DNA of 64,000 bases from Polaromonas sp. Its GTDB lineage: Bacteria; Pseudomonadota; Gammaproteobacteria; Burkholderiales; Burkholderiaceae_C. The stretch's first letter is position 1. Each line of letters starts with the position of its first letter. Positions 8,403 to 16,056 of this stretch are shown piece by piece. Both the position numbers and the translations under genes were made by a program. Location of the stretch: positions 62,001 to 126,000 of the forward strand of contig NZ_JAQSDN010000061.1 in the NCBI RefSeq assembly GCF_029945925.1, in the 5' to 3' direction. The notes below the pieces were generated by a model, which had not been told where the DNA came from, ran no database searches, and saw only the letters and a program-made list of their open reading frames with translations.

Positions 8403-9392
8403 TTACTGGGCCGGGGAGAGGCCGGCGGCCTTGACCAGCACGGCGTTGGTCTTGATTTCATCGCGGAGGTAGGCGTCGAACTGCTCGGGCTTCATGGTCC
8501 AGGCTTCGGCGCCCAGCGCGGCAAAACGCTCCTTGACTTCAGGCGTGGCCAGGGCCTTGACGACTTCGTCGTGCAGGCGGTTGACGATGTCGCGCGGTGT
8601 CTTGCTTGGGGCCATCATGCCGATCCAGAAGTTGAACTCGGAACCGGGAACGCCGGCCTCGGCGGTGGTCGGCACCTGGGGCAGGGCGCTGGCGCGTTTG
8701 GGCGAACCGACTGCCAGTGCCACCAGCTGGCCGTTGCGGATCTGGCCGATCACCGGCGCGATCGGCGAGAAGTAGTAGTCCACCCGGCCGGACATGACTT
8801 CGGTCACGGCTTCTCCTGAGCCTTTGAACGGGATGTTGGTGGCTTCGATTTTGGCCGCGAGCTTGAATTTTTCGGCGTTCAGGTGGGTGGCGCTGCCCTG
8901 TCCGGCCGAGGCGAAGTTCATGCTGCCGGGTTTGGCGCGGGCGGCGGCCAGCAGTTCCTGCAGCGTCTTGATGTTTTTGGATGGCGACATGACCAACACG
9001 TTGGGGGTGCTGGAAATCGGCGTCACGCCGGCGAAGTCGCCCAAGGTGTCGAAGGGCAGCTTCGCAAAAGTGGAGGGGCTGACCGTGTGCGAGGACGAAT
9101 GGACCATGATGGTGTAGCCGTCCGGTGCGGCCTGGGCCACCGCCGCCTGACCTATCGTCCCGCTGGCGCCGCCGCGGTTGTCGATCACCAGGGTCTGGCC
9201 CATGCTCTGTCCCATCTTGTCGGCAATGGCGCGGGCAATGATGTCGGTCGTGCTGCCGGCGGCAAAGGGCACGATCACACGGATCGGCTTGTTCGGGTAG
9301 GCGCCCTGGGCGCTGGCGGCCAGCGGCGAAAGCGCGGCCAGCACGGTGAGGGAAGTGAGCGAAGCCAGGGCGGCGCGGCGTGCAAAGGTCAT
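8403..9392 (-). CDS. Bug-family periplasmic solute receptor (tripartite tricarboxylate transport type)
   Basis: A 329-residue secreted protein: signal peptide to about residue 28 (LAASAQG), then YPNKPIRVIVPFAAGSTTDIIARAIA, the opening beta strand and ligand loop of Bug receptors, and VIDNRGGASGTIGQAAVA. Bug proteins capture carboxylates or other small molecules in the periplasm; many have no dedicated TctAB partner nearby, and none is seen here. A perfect palindrome (9459-9484) lies 67 bp upstream of the start and a TetR gene follows, so TetR control is likely. Confidence 0.88.
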   Translation of the reverse strand: MTFARRAALASLTSLTVLAALSPLAASAQGAYPNKPIRVIVPFAAGSTTDIIARAIADKMGQSMGQTLVIDNRGGASGTIGQAAVAQAAPDGYTIMVHSSSHTVSPSTFAKLPFDTLGDFAGVTPISSTPNVLVMSPSKNIKTLQELLAAARAKPGSMNFASAGQGSATHLNAEKFKLAAKIEATNIPFKGSGEAVTEVMSGRVDYYFSPIAPVIGQIRNGQLVALAVGSPKRASALPQVPTTAEAGVPGSEFNFWIGMMAPSKTPRDIVNRLHDEVVKALATPEVKERFAALGAEAWTMKPEQFDAYLRDEIKTNAVLVKAAGLSPAQ

Positions 9393-9458
9393 GGTTGTCT
9401 CCTGAAGGGCATTTGGAAGAAACGGAAGTCCGGCAACACAAGCAGGCCGGAGTTTACG

Positions 9459-9484
9459 CCTAATTCACCATTAAGTGAATTAGG
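9459..9484. promoter_or_regulatory. Perfect palindrome, probable TetR operator
   Basis: Two 10-bp arms, CCTAATTCAC and GTGAATTAGG, are exact reverse complements separated by the 6-bp spacer CATTAA. The site lies between the Bug receptor and the TetR gene. A matching half-site (GTGAATTA, 10209-10216) lies in the TetR promoter region, which supports binding by that regulator. Confidence 0.7.
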
Positions 9485-9527
9485 AATTGTAAAAACAATG
9501 CCGACCGTGCGTCAATGCGGTGTCGCT

Positions 9528-10187
9528 TCAGTTTCTAAGGACATACCCTAGGATCACCTCGCACATGTGCGAGAGGCGCTCATGGCGGGCCTTGGGCGTC
9601 ATCAGGTCGCGCCCGAAAATCGCCGACAGCGTGTGGTTGTTGGAGAGGTAGAAATACGCCATGCCGGCAATCGACACGTAGAGCTGCACCGGGTCGATGC
9701 CGCCGCGGAACAGGCCTTCGGCGCGCCCGCGTTCCAGGATTTCGGCGAGTGTCTCGATCAGCGGCGAGTTGGTTTCCCGGGCCCGGCTGGACATCGCCAG
9801 ATGCCGGCCCTGGTGCAGGTTCTCACTGTTGAGAAGGGTCAGAAACTCCGGGTGTTCGAGGTAATACTCCCAGGTGAATTCGGTGAGCCGCCGGATCGCC
9901 TGGGCCGGCGGCATGTCGCGCAGGTGCAGCTTTGTTTCCGCCTCGCGGATGTGCGCGTAGGCGTGCTCAAGCACCGCCAGAAACAGCTCGTCCTTGCTCT
10001 TGAAGTAGTAGTAGATCAGCCGTTTGTTGATGTCGGCGCGCTCGGCAATGCGGTCCACCCGCGCTCCGCCCAGGCCGTGCTGGGCGAACTCGTCGCGGGC
10101 GGCCAGCAGGATGGCCTGCTGCGAGCGGTCGGCATCGCGCGAGCGGGTTTCGGCAGGTTTTGCTGTTTTGCTTTTGGGGCTTGGCAT
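9528..10187 (-). CDS. TetR-family transcriptional regulator
   Basis: A 219-residue protein with an N-terminal helix-turn-helix at about residues 25-70 (ILLAARDEFAQHG, then IAERADINKRLIYYYFKSKDEL), the classic TetR pattern, and a helical C-terminal ligand domain. ATG 10187 begins a typical Lys/Pro-rich tail. It sits just upstream of the Bug receptor and Gfo/Idh genes on the same strand with a perfect palindrome between, and its own leader carries a similar half-site. It most likely represses both itself and the uptake genes. Confidence 0.87.
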   Translation of the reverse strand: MPSPKSKTAKPAETRSRDADRSQQAILLAARDEFAQHGLGGARVDRIAERADINKRLIYYYFKSKDELFLAVLEHAYAHIREAETKLHLRDMPPAQAIRRLTEFTWEYYLEHPEFLTLLNSENLHQGRHLAMSSRARETNSPLIETLAEILERGRAEGLFRGGIDPVQLYVSIAGMAYFYLSNNHTLSAIFGRDLMTPKARHERLSHMCEVILGYVLRN

Positions 10188-10208
10188 GGCGGATAATTTA
10201 ACTGTTTG

Positions 10209-10216
10209 GTGAATTA
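10209..10216. promoter_or_regulatory. Half-site matching the TetR palindrome
   Basis: GTGAATTA here equals the inner eight bases of one arm of the 9459-9484 palindrome, 22 bp upstream of the TetR start codon. The opposite arm is degenerate, so binding would be weaker; autoregulation is the simplest reading. Confidence 0.45.
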
Positions 10217-10329
10217 AATCAAGATTCGCAGGTGATGGGTGATAGGCTGACACCGCTGCGCCAAGCGTACCTCCATAATGAAGCAGGGACCGGCCAGCCG
10301 CGCCGGTGCCGACATGCAAGGAGATGGTC

Positions 10330-10638
10330 ATGACGAATTCGGACACCCCCAAAGACGGTGACTTCACACAATGGGTTGATGAGAAGGCCGAGGCGCTGAA
10401 ATTCACGCTGGGCGAAAAATTCCCGGTGCCCCCGACCGAGCTGCATTCACCTTCCGTGCATGTGGAGACCGGCCGGCAGAAACTGGAAGAAGTGTTGCTC
10501 GAGCACGAGCCGCCCACGCCGGAGTTCCTGGAGGAGCTGCGGGCGCTGGAGGAGGCGCCGCCGCTGAGCGAGGAAGAGCTGGCCCGCCAGGCGCTGGAGG
10601 CCGGCGGCGCCGACGGCGACAACACCACGCCCGAATAA
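10330..10638 (+). CDS. Small acidic protein of unknown function
   Basis: A 102-residue soluble protein rich in Glu and Asp, with predicted helices (WVDEKAEALKFTLGEKF, then an acidic C-terminal half with ELHSPSVHVETGRQKLEEVL). I do not recognise a family. ATG 10330 is chosen because AAGGAG lies at 10318-10323, an ideal distance; the GTG at 10306 and ATG 10324 are badly spaced. It is followed by a strong hairpin and stands alone, divergent from the TetR gene. Confidence 0.6.
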   Translation: MTNSDTPKDGDFTQWVDEKAEALKFTLGEKFPVPPTELHSPSVHVETGRQKLEEVLLEHEPPTPEFLEELRALEEAPPLSEEELARQALEAGGADGDNTTPE

Positions 10639-10640
10639 CC

Positions 10641-10672
10641 GCAACGCCTCGCCCTTGGGGGCGAGGCGTTGC
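10641..10672. terminator. Perfect 14-bp hairpin downstream of the acidic protein gene
   Basis: GCAACGCCTCGCCC and its exact complement flank a TTGG loop, starting 2 bp after the stop codon. There is no T-run, so it may act as an mRNA 3' stabiliser or a weak terminator. Confidence 0.5.
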
Positions 10673-10699
10673 GCGCAGTGACAAGCGCGCGGGCTCCCC

Positions 10700-10795
10700 T
10701 TCAAGCAGGGGCCGCGGGTCCGGCTCCGCCGGCCCGCAGGCGCAGCGGCCCCCTCGGGGGGCAGCGACCCGCACGAAGTGGGGGAGCGTGGGGGC
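10700..10795. repeat. About 96-bp GC-rich repeat, left copy
   Basis: Begins TTCAAGCAGGGGCCGCGGGT and ends in a GTGGGGG-like tail containing CCCCTCGGGGGGCAG. A nearly identical copy lies at 12565-12660 in the same direction, so the two bracket the ThDP enzyme gene. Confidence 0.85.
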
Positions 10796-10806
10796 ACAAT
10801 AGTCAG

Positions 10807-12504
10807 ATGACACAACAACTTGCCGGCCATCTTCTTGTTCAATGCCTTGTGGCCCAGGGCGTCACCCACGCTTTCGGCGTGCCGGGTGAAAGTTACCTCG
10901 CGGTGCTCGACGGCTTTCATGCCTGTCGTGACCAGATCAGTTTCATCACCAACCGGCAGGAGGGCGGTGCCGCCTTCATGGCCGAAGCCCACGGCAAGCT
11001 GACCGGGCGGCCCGGCATCTGTTTCGTGACGCGAGGTCCCGGCGCCACCAACGCCTCCATCGGTGTGCACACCGCCTTCCAGGACTCCACGCCGATGATC
11101 CTGTTTGTCGGCGACGTGGCCAGCGACACGCGCGACCGCGAAGCTTTCCAGGAACTGGACTACAGCAGCTTCTTCGGACCTTCCACCAAAGGCATGGCCA
11201 AGCGGGTGGAGCGCATCGACGATGCGCGGCGCATTCCCGAGTACGTGGCGCGTGCGTTTGCGACCGCCATGAACGGCCGGCCCGGCCCGGTGGTGCTGGT
11301 GCTGCCGGAAGACATGCTGACGCAGATGGTGGATGCCCAGCCGCTCCCGCGCGTCGAGGCGGTCGAGGCCTGGAGCGACCCCGGCTCGCTGCGCAAGCTG
11401 CGCGAGCTGCTGCTGCAGTCCGAGCGCCCGCTGGTGATTGCCGGTGGCGGTGGCTGGACGCCGCAGGCCGCGCAGGCCCTGCAGCGTTTTGCCGAGAACT
11501 GGTCGCTGCCGGTGGGCAATGCCTTCCGTTTCCAGGACACCTTCGACAACCACCACCCGCTCTACGCCGGCGACGTTGGTATCGGCCTGAATCCCAAGCT
11601 CGCCGCGCGCATCAAACAGGCCGACCTGATCCTGGCCATCGGCCCGCGCCTGGGCGAGATGACCACCGGCGGCTACACGCTGATCGAAGCGCCGCGGCCG
11701 AAGCAGAAGCTGGTGCACATTCATGCCAGCGCCGAGGAACTCAACCGCGTCTTCCAGGCCGACCTCGCGATCAACGCCACCATGAATGCCGCGGCACGCT
11801 CGCTGGAAGTGCTGACCGCGCCCGTGTCCGTGCCTTGGCAGGCCTGGGCCGGGTCCGCCAACGCGGACTACCTCGCCAACATCGATCCGGCCAACGGCGG
11901 CGTGGTGCTGCCCGGCAGCATCGACATGCCGGCCATCGTCGCCACGCTGAAGAATCTGCTGCCGCAAGACGCCGTGCTGACCAACGGCGCCGGCAACTTT
12001 GCGAGCTGGGTGCACCGCTTCTTCCCGCACCACGGGCTGGTCAAGGGCCTGAAAACGCAGCTCGCACCGACCGTGGGCGCCATGGGTTACGGCGTGCCGG
12101 CCGGCATCGCGGCCAACATCGTGTCGGGCCGCACCGCCTTCACGATTGCCGGCGACGGCGACTTCCTGATGAACGGCCAGGAGCTGGCAACGGCGGTGCA
12201 GCATGGCGCCAAAAGCATCATCGTGCTGCTCAACAACGGCATGTACGGCACCATCCGCATGCACCAGGAGCGCGAGTACCCGCGCCATGTGAGCGGCTCG
12301 CATCTGCAGAACCCCGACTTCTGCGCACTGGCGCGCGCCTACGGCTACAGCGCGACACGCATCACGCGCACCGACGAGTTCGAAGCCGCACTGCGCCAGG
12401 CGCTGGAGGGTAAACAAGGCGCGCTGATCGAGATCATGCTGGACCCCGAAGTCATCAGCACGCGCGGTACGCTGTCGGCGATCACGAACGCGACAAGGCG
12501 CTGA
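10807..12504 (+). CDS. Thiamine-diphosphate-dependent enzyme of the acetolactate synthase type
   Basis: A 565-residue three-domain ThDP enzyme. The N-terminal pyrimidine-binding domain shows FGVPGESYLAVLDG and the cofactor-activating Glu52 (NRQEGGAAFMAEA); the C-terminal domain has the diphosphate/Mg motif GDGDFLMN at residues 449-456 ending in LLNNGMYGTI. Size and motifs fit acetolactate-synthase-like, benzoylformate-decarboxylase-like or glyoxylate-carboligase-like enzymes; no regulatory subunit is nearby, so biosynthetic IlvB is unlikely. ATG 10807 fits the family start. Direct repeats flank it on both sides, and no neighbour indicates its substrate. Confidence 0.85.
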   Translation: MTQQLAGHLLVQCLVAQGVTHAFGVPGESYLAVLDGFHACRDQISFITNRQEGGAAFMAEAHGKLTGRPGICFVTRGPGATNASIGVHTAFQDSTPMILFVGDVASDTRDREAFQELDYSSFFGPSTKGMAKRVERIDDARRIPEYVARAFATAMNGRPGPVVLVLPEDMLTQMVDAQPLPRVEAVEAWSDPGSLRKLRELLLQSERPLVIAGGGGWTPQAAQALQRFAENWSLPVGNAFRFQDTFDNHHPLYAGDVGIGLNPKLAARIKQADLILAIGPRLGEMTTGGYTLIEAPRPKQKLVHIHASAEELNRVFQADLAINATMNAAARSLEVLTAPVSVPWQAWAGSANADYLANIDPANGGVVLPGSIDMPAIVATLKNLLPQDAVLTNGAGNFASWVHRFFPHHGLVKGLKTQLAPTVGAMGYGVPAGIAANIVSGRTAFTIAGDGDFLMNGQELATAVQHGAKSIIVLLNNGMYGTIRMHQEREYPRHVSGSHLQNPDFCALARAYGYSATRITRTDEFEAALRQALEGKQGALIEIMLDPEVISTRGTLSAITNATRR

Positions 12505-12564
12505 CGCCGGCAGGTCGAGCTCGGGACGACCGGAGGTCAGTGAGCGACCGCAAGGGCATCTCTA

Positions 12565-12660
12565 TTCAAGCAGGGGCCGCGGGTCCGGCTTTGCCGGCCC
12601 GCAGGCGCAGCGCCCCCTCGGGGGGCAGGGCGCTACGCGAAGCGAGCGAACGTGGGGGCT
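12565..12660. repeat. About 96-bp GC-rich repeat, right copy
   Basis: Same orientation and nearly the same sequence as 10700-10795 over the first 70 bp, diverging slightly after GGGGGGCAG. It lies just after the ThDP gene. Confidence 0.85.
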
Positions 12661-12674
12661 ATAAGCAGGCATAA

Positions 12675-12702
12675 AAAAAGGGCCACTTGCGTGGCCCTTT
12701 TT
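12675..12702. terminator. Rho-independent terminator, bidirectional
   Basis: AAAAAGGGCCAC and GTGGCCCTTTTT form a 12-bp stem with a TTGC loop, flanked by A- and T-runs that make it work in both directions. On the reverse strand it lies 47 bp after the SWIB gene and ends in seven T; on the forward strand it could end the ThDP gene transcript. Confidence 0.88.
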
Positions 12703-12748
12703 ACCGGGTCCTGTCCCGCGCGAACGCGGGGCAAGCCCCTCGCGTCGT

Positions 12749-13210
12749 TTACTTGACGTGCTTGCCGATCAGGCCAGCCATCTCGAACATCGACACTTGC
12801 GCCTTGCCGAAAACGGCACGCAATTTTTCGTCGGCGTTGACCATGCGCTTGTTGACCTTGTCCTGCAGACCCTTGGCCTTGATGTAGACCCAGAGCTTGC
12901 GCACGATCTCGGTGCGGGGCAGCGCAGCAGCGCCAACCACGGCCGACAAGGCGGGGCTCAGTGTCAGTGGCTTCATGAACGCTGCGTTGGGCGTACGCTT
13001 TTTGGCGGGCGCTTTTTTTGCAGGCGCTTTTTTCGCCACTACTTTTTTTGCAGGAGCCGCTTTCTTTGCTGCTACCTTTTTAGCCGGCGCTGCTTTTTTC
13101 GCAGGAGCCGCCTTCTTCGCAGGAGCTGCTTTTTTCGCAGCTACTTTTTTTGCCGGTGCAGCCTTTTTAGCGGGCGCTTTTTTTGCCGGTGCTTTTTTTG
13201 CAGTTGCCAT
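12749..13210 (-). CDS. SWIB/MDM2-domain protein with histone H1-like Lys/Ala repeats
   Basis: The 153-residue protein has two parts. Residues 1-72 are repeats of AAPAKK/VAAKK/APAKK type, strongly basic and like the tails of bacterial histone H1-like (HC1/HU tail) proteins. Residues 80-153 match a SWIB domain (KPLTLSPALSAVVG, then LWVYIKAKGLQDK and MFEMAGLIGKHVK). In bacteria such proteins are thought to bind nucleic acid and affect chromosome packing. A good ribosome site (AGAAGGA) precedes ATG 13210. The repeat tract is prone to length change between strains. Confidence 0.85.
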   Translation of the reverse strand: MATAKKAPAKKAPAKKAAPAKKVAAKKAAPAKKAAPAKKAAPAKKVAAKKAAPAKKVVAKKAPAKKAPAKKRTPNAAFMKPLTLSPALSAVVGAAALPRTEIVRKLWVYIKAKGLQDKVNKRMVNADEKLRAVFGKAQVSMFEMAGLIGKHVK

Positions 13211-13611
13211 GATTGATTTTCCTTCTAGAAGTTGATAAATCACCAATGCAGATAACTACTCTTCACTGGCAAGGGGGATGCTACTGGAGAAAACAGTGGT
13301 TTCATAGGGAAAACGCAATTTTTTTGGGTCTGGATGTTGCAGATTTACTTCGACAGGATCGAAAACGCTGCACCCGGGGCAACGCAGCGTGCGCGCAAGG
13401 TCGCGTTGCGGCGGATGTCAGAGGCGACAAAGCAGTCGGCAAAGGCTGCGCCGCAGGCAGCGGCACGTGCTCACCCAGCACCGGAGGAAGCCGGCTTAAC
13501 ACCGCGCCAGCACACGGCATTTGCCCCGTAAGGTCCCCGGCTGCACGGTATGCTTGCGCAGTTTTCCTTCCGCATGTTCGCCGCAGCCCGCCCCCTGAAA
13601 GGACACCGCCC
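13211..13611. other. Intergenic region without a recognised gene
   Basis: This 401-bp gap separates the divergent SWIB and RraA-like genes. It holds their leaders, including AGAAGGA before the SWIB start and AAAGGA before the RraA start. A 65-codon frame at 13334-13531 lacks a ribosome site and family resemblance, so I do not call it a gene. Confidence 0.5.
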
Positions 13612-14151
13612 ATGACCAGCCCCTCCGCTACTGCGCGCTTTGCCACCTGTGATTTGTGCGACGCTCATAAAAACGACAGCTCGGGACGATTGCGCGTCCT
13701 GCCCCCGGTGTTCCTGCCTTTTGGCGGTGTTTCCCGCTTCTGCGGGCCGGTCGTCACCCTCAAGTGTTTTGAAGACAATTCGCTGGTCAAGGCCGCGGTC
13801 GATGGCAGCGGCCTTGTGGAAACATCCGCGGGTCGTGTGCCCGCCGTGCTGGTGGTCGACGGCGGCGCCTCGCTGCGCCGCGCCCTGCTGGGCGGCAACC
13901 TCGGTGCAGCGGCTGCCAACAACGGCTGGGCCGGCGTGGTGATCGACGGCTGCGTGCGCGATGTTGCCGAGCTCGCGCAGTGCCAGGTCGGCATACGCGC
14001 ACTCGCCGCCATGCCGCTGCCCACGGAAAAACGAAACGAGGGCCAGCGCGGCGTGGCGGTGCAGATCCAGGGGGTGTGGGTGTACCCCGGCGACTGGCTG
14101 TATGCCGATGAGGACGGCATCGTCGTGATGCCGGCGCCGCTGCAGGCCTGA
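13612..14151 (+). CDS. RraA-like protein (regulator of RNase E / HMG aldolase fold)
   Basis: A 179-residue protein of the RraA-like family. Typical parts are FATCDLCDAH at the start, LGGNLGAAAANNGWAGVVIDGCVRDVAEL in the centre (the DGCVRD motif), and a PGDWLYADEDGIVVMP end. In bacteria with RNase E the family inhibits it, while relatives with the conserved Arg-Asp pair act as aldolases on oxaloacetate or hydroxymethylglutarate; sequence alone does not separate these. AAAGGA at 13598 supports ATG 13612. Older annotations call it demethylmenaquinone methyltransferase, which is wrong for this fold. Confidence 0.8.
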   Translation: MTSPSATARFATCDLCDAHKNDSSGRLRVLPPVFLPFGGVSRFCGPVVTLKCFEDNSLVKAAVDGSGLVETSAGRVPAVLVVDGGASLRRALLGGNLGAAAANNGWAGVVIDGCVRDVAELAQCQVGIRALAAMPLPTEKRNEGQRGVAVQIQGVWVYPGDWLYADEDGIVVMPAPLQA

Positions 14152-14175
14152 GAGGTTGAGCGTCCGGACGTTTTT

Positions 14176-14868
14176 TCAGCCGGACAGCTTGAGGCCCAGG
14201 CGGCTCAAGCGCGCCGTGCCTTCGGTCGTGACCTGCACCACGCGCGAGTGTTTCTTGCGCGTGATCCAGCCCTGCTGCGTGAAATGGCTTGCCAGCGCCG
14301 CTCCGAGCGCGCCACCCAGGTGGTCCCGGCGTTCCGACCAGTCCAGGCAGGCGCAGGCAAACTGCCGGCGCCTGCTGCGCAGTTCGGGCAGGTCCAGGCC
14401 GAGGGCCTGCAGGGCTTTTTCGCCCGTTGCCGTCACCAGCAACTGCCGGGCATCATTGGTGTCGCCCGCCAGCCAGCGTTTGCGCAGCAGCATGGCCAGC
14501 AAGCCGGTGCCCAGGCTGCCGGCGAGGTGGTCGTAGCAGAAGCGGGCCTGGCGTATCGGCTCATTCACCGCCGGAGACTTTTCGCTTTTGCGTTTCGGCG
14601 CGACGCGCATCAGCGACTCGACCAGCTGCGCCACTTCGGCGGAGGCAAAGCGGAAATACTTGTGACGGCCCTGCGCGGTGGCGGCCAGCAGGCCGTCGTC
14701 GAGCAGGCGCTGCAGGTGGGAGGTGGCCGTGCCCGGTGCGATGCCCGCACCCAGCGCGAGCTCCTTGGCTGTCAGCGCGCGGCCTTCCATCAGCAGCACC
14801 AGCATGCGGATGCGGCTGGCGTCGCCGATGGTGGCGGCGATGCGGGTGATGTCGGGTTCCACGGGCAT
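14176..14868 (-). CDS. ArsR-type winged-helix regulator
   Basis: A 230-residue protein whose first 95 residues form an ArsR-like winged helix (IAATIGDASRIRMLVLLMEGRALTA, then GIAPGTATSHLQRLLDDGLL). The longer C-terminal half is less conserved, includes YDHLAGSLGTGLLAMLL, and belongs to ArsR relatives with an added ligand domain. No cysteine metal motif like that of ArsR itself is visible, so the signal is probably not arsenic. It is divergent from the P450 gene and may control it. Confidence 0.78.
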   Translation of the reverse strand: MPVEPDITRIAATIGDASRIRMLVLLMEGRALTAKELALGAGIAPGTATSHLQRLLDDGLLAATAQGRHKYFRFASAEVAQLVESLMRVAPKRKSEKSPAVNEPIRQARFCYDHLAGSLGTGLLAMLLRKRWLAGDTNDARQLLVTATGEKALQALGLDLPELRSRRRQFACACLDWSERRDHLGGALGAALASHFTQQGWITRKKHSRVVQVTTEGTARLSRLGLKLSG

Positions 14869-14931
14869 GGTTCGATGATAGCCAAACTGTTGGCGCTGGA
14901 CAAAGGACGCGCCGCTGGGGACACTGGGTTC

Positions 14932-16044
14932 ATGCTTTTTCCCCTTGATGCCGCCCGTGATGCAGCCTTTCCCCGTGATGCGGTGGAGGCGGTGACCCAC
15001 CCCGACCCCTTTCCCTTCTACCGCCGCCTGCGACAGGAGCGTCCGCTGTTTTTCGACAGGCACCTCGGCCTCTGGGTGGCCAGCAGCCATGCCGCCGTCA
15101 GCGCGGCGCTGGGGCATCCGGCGCTGCGTGTGCGTCCGCCGGCCGAGCCGGTGCCGCCGGCGCTGCAGGGCCGGGCCGCCGGCGAGGTCTTCGCGCAACT
15201 GGTGCGCATGACGGACGGCCCCTTCCATGCCGTCCACAAGCCCGATGTGGAGCGGGTTGCGCGGCGCTGGACGCTGGCCGACGTGGCTTGCGCCGCCGAA
15301 GACGCGGCGCGCGACCTGCGGCCGCGCCTGCCCGCCAACGCGTTCATCGCCGCGTTGCCGGTGCAGACCATGGCACGGCTGCTCGGCGTGCCTGCCGGCG
15401 AACGTGAGGCCACCTGCCGCTGGGCCGCGCAGTTCACGCAAGGCATCGCGCCCGGCGCCGACGCGCAGGCCGTGGCGCAGGCCGACGCGGCGGCCGCGGC
15501 CCTGATGGCGCAGGGTCGGGCGCTGGGCCTGTCTGAGGTGCAGGCGGCCAACCGTATCGCCTTCATGCAGCAGGCCCTCGATGCGGGCAGTGGCCTGCTC
15601 GGCCATGTCGCGCTGCAGCTCGCGCAGGACCCGCGGCAGGCGGCGGCGGCCGACGCGTCACGGGACGCCATGCGCGCCCTGGTGCGCGAGGTCGAGCGCT
15701 GGGCCGCGCCCATCCAGAACACCCGGCGCTTCGCGGCCGAAGCGCTGACACTGCTGGGCCAGCCGATAGCGGCGGGCCAGGCCCTGTTGCTGGTGCTGGC
15801 CAGCGCCAACCGCGACGAAGCCTTCAACACGCAGCCCGACCGTTTGGATGTACACCGTGAAGGCGGACGGAGCACGGGGTTCGGCGCCGGACCCCATGCC
15901 TGCCCCGGCGCTTTGATTGCTATTGAAATGGTAGCTGCCAGCGCAGCATGGATGAGGGCTGCAGGCCAATTTGATCACTATTTCGGGCGCTGCACCGGGT
16001 TCCGGCCGCTGCCCAATGCGCGCATTCCTGTCTTTGAGCATTGA
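14932..16044 (+). CDS. Cytochrome P450
   Basis: A 370-residue protein with the P450 heme-binding loop GFGAGPHACPG, where Cys324 is the axial ligand, and an ExxR helix (EVER). It is shorter than typical P450s (about 400) and the usual I-helix AGxxT motif is hard to find. Residues 330-348, directly after the heme Cys, come from a dispersed repeat that replaces the normal L-helix (see 15919-15975), so activity is uncertain. ATG 14932 is the chosen start; ATG 14875 is possible. A monooxygenase-like gene follows 12 bp downstream. Confidence 0.78.
   Translation: MLFPLDAARDAAFPRDAVEAVTHPDPFPFYRRLRQERPLFFDRHLGLWVASSHAAVSAALGHPALRVRPPAEPVPPALQGRAAGEVFAQLVRMTDGPFHAVHKPDVERVARRWTLADVACAAEDAARDLRPRLPANAFIAALPVQTMARLLGVPAGEREATCRWAAQFTQGIAPGADAQAVAQADAAAAALMAQGRALGLSEVQAANRIAFMQQALDAGSGLLGHVALQLAQDPRQAAAADASRDAMRALVREVERWAAPIQNTRRFAAEALTLLGQPIAAGQALLLVLASANRDEAFNTQPDRLDVHREGGRSTGFGAGPHACPGALIAIEMVAASAAWMRAAGQFDHYFGRCTGFRPLPNARIPVFEH
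15919..15975 (+). repeat. 57-bp dispersed repeat, copy 2 (inside the P450 gene)
   Basis: Starts GCTATTGAAATGGTAGCTGC and ends GGGCTGCAGGCCAATTTGA, close to the other copies. It is translated in-frame as part of the helix just after the heme-ligand loop. Confidence 0.75.
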
Positions 16045-16056
16045 AGGAGAAATCAC

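Noticed and set aside
10807-12504. Naming the ThDP enzyme IlvB
   Set aside because: No small subunit gene, no ilvC neighbour and several ThDP families share these motifs.
12970-13200. Tandem repeats that might suggest a CRISPR array
   Set aside because: They are codon repeats of the Lys/Ala-rich tail, without unique spacers.
13334-13531. 65-codon frame between the SWIB and RraA genes
   Set aside because: No ribosome site, no recognisable pattern and composition of a shadow frame.
14159-14175. Short hairpin with six T after the RraA-like gene
   Set aside because: The stem has only four pairs with a two-base loop, too weak to call a terminator.
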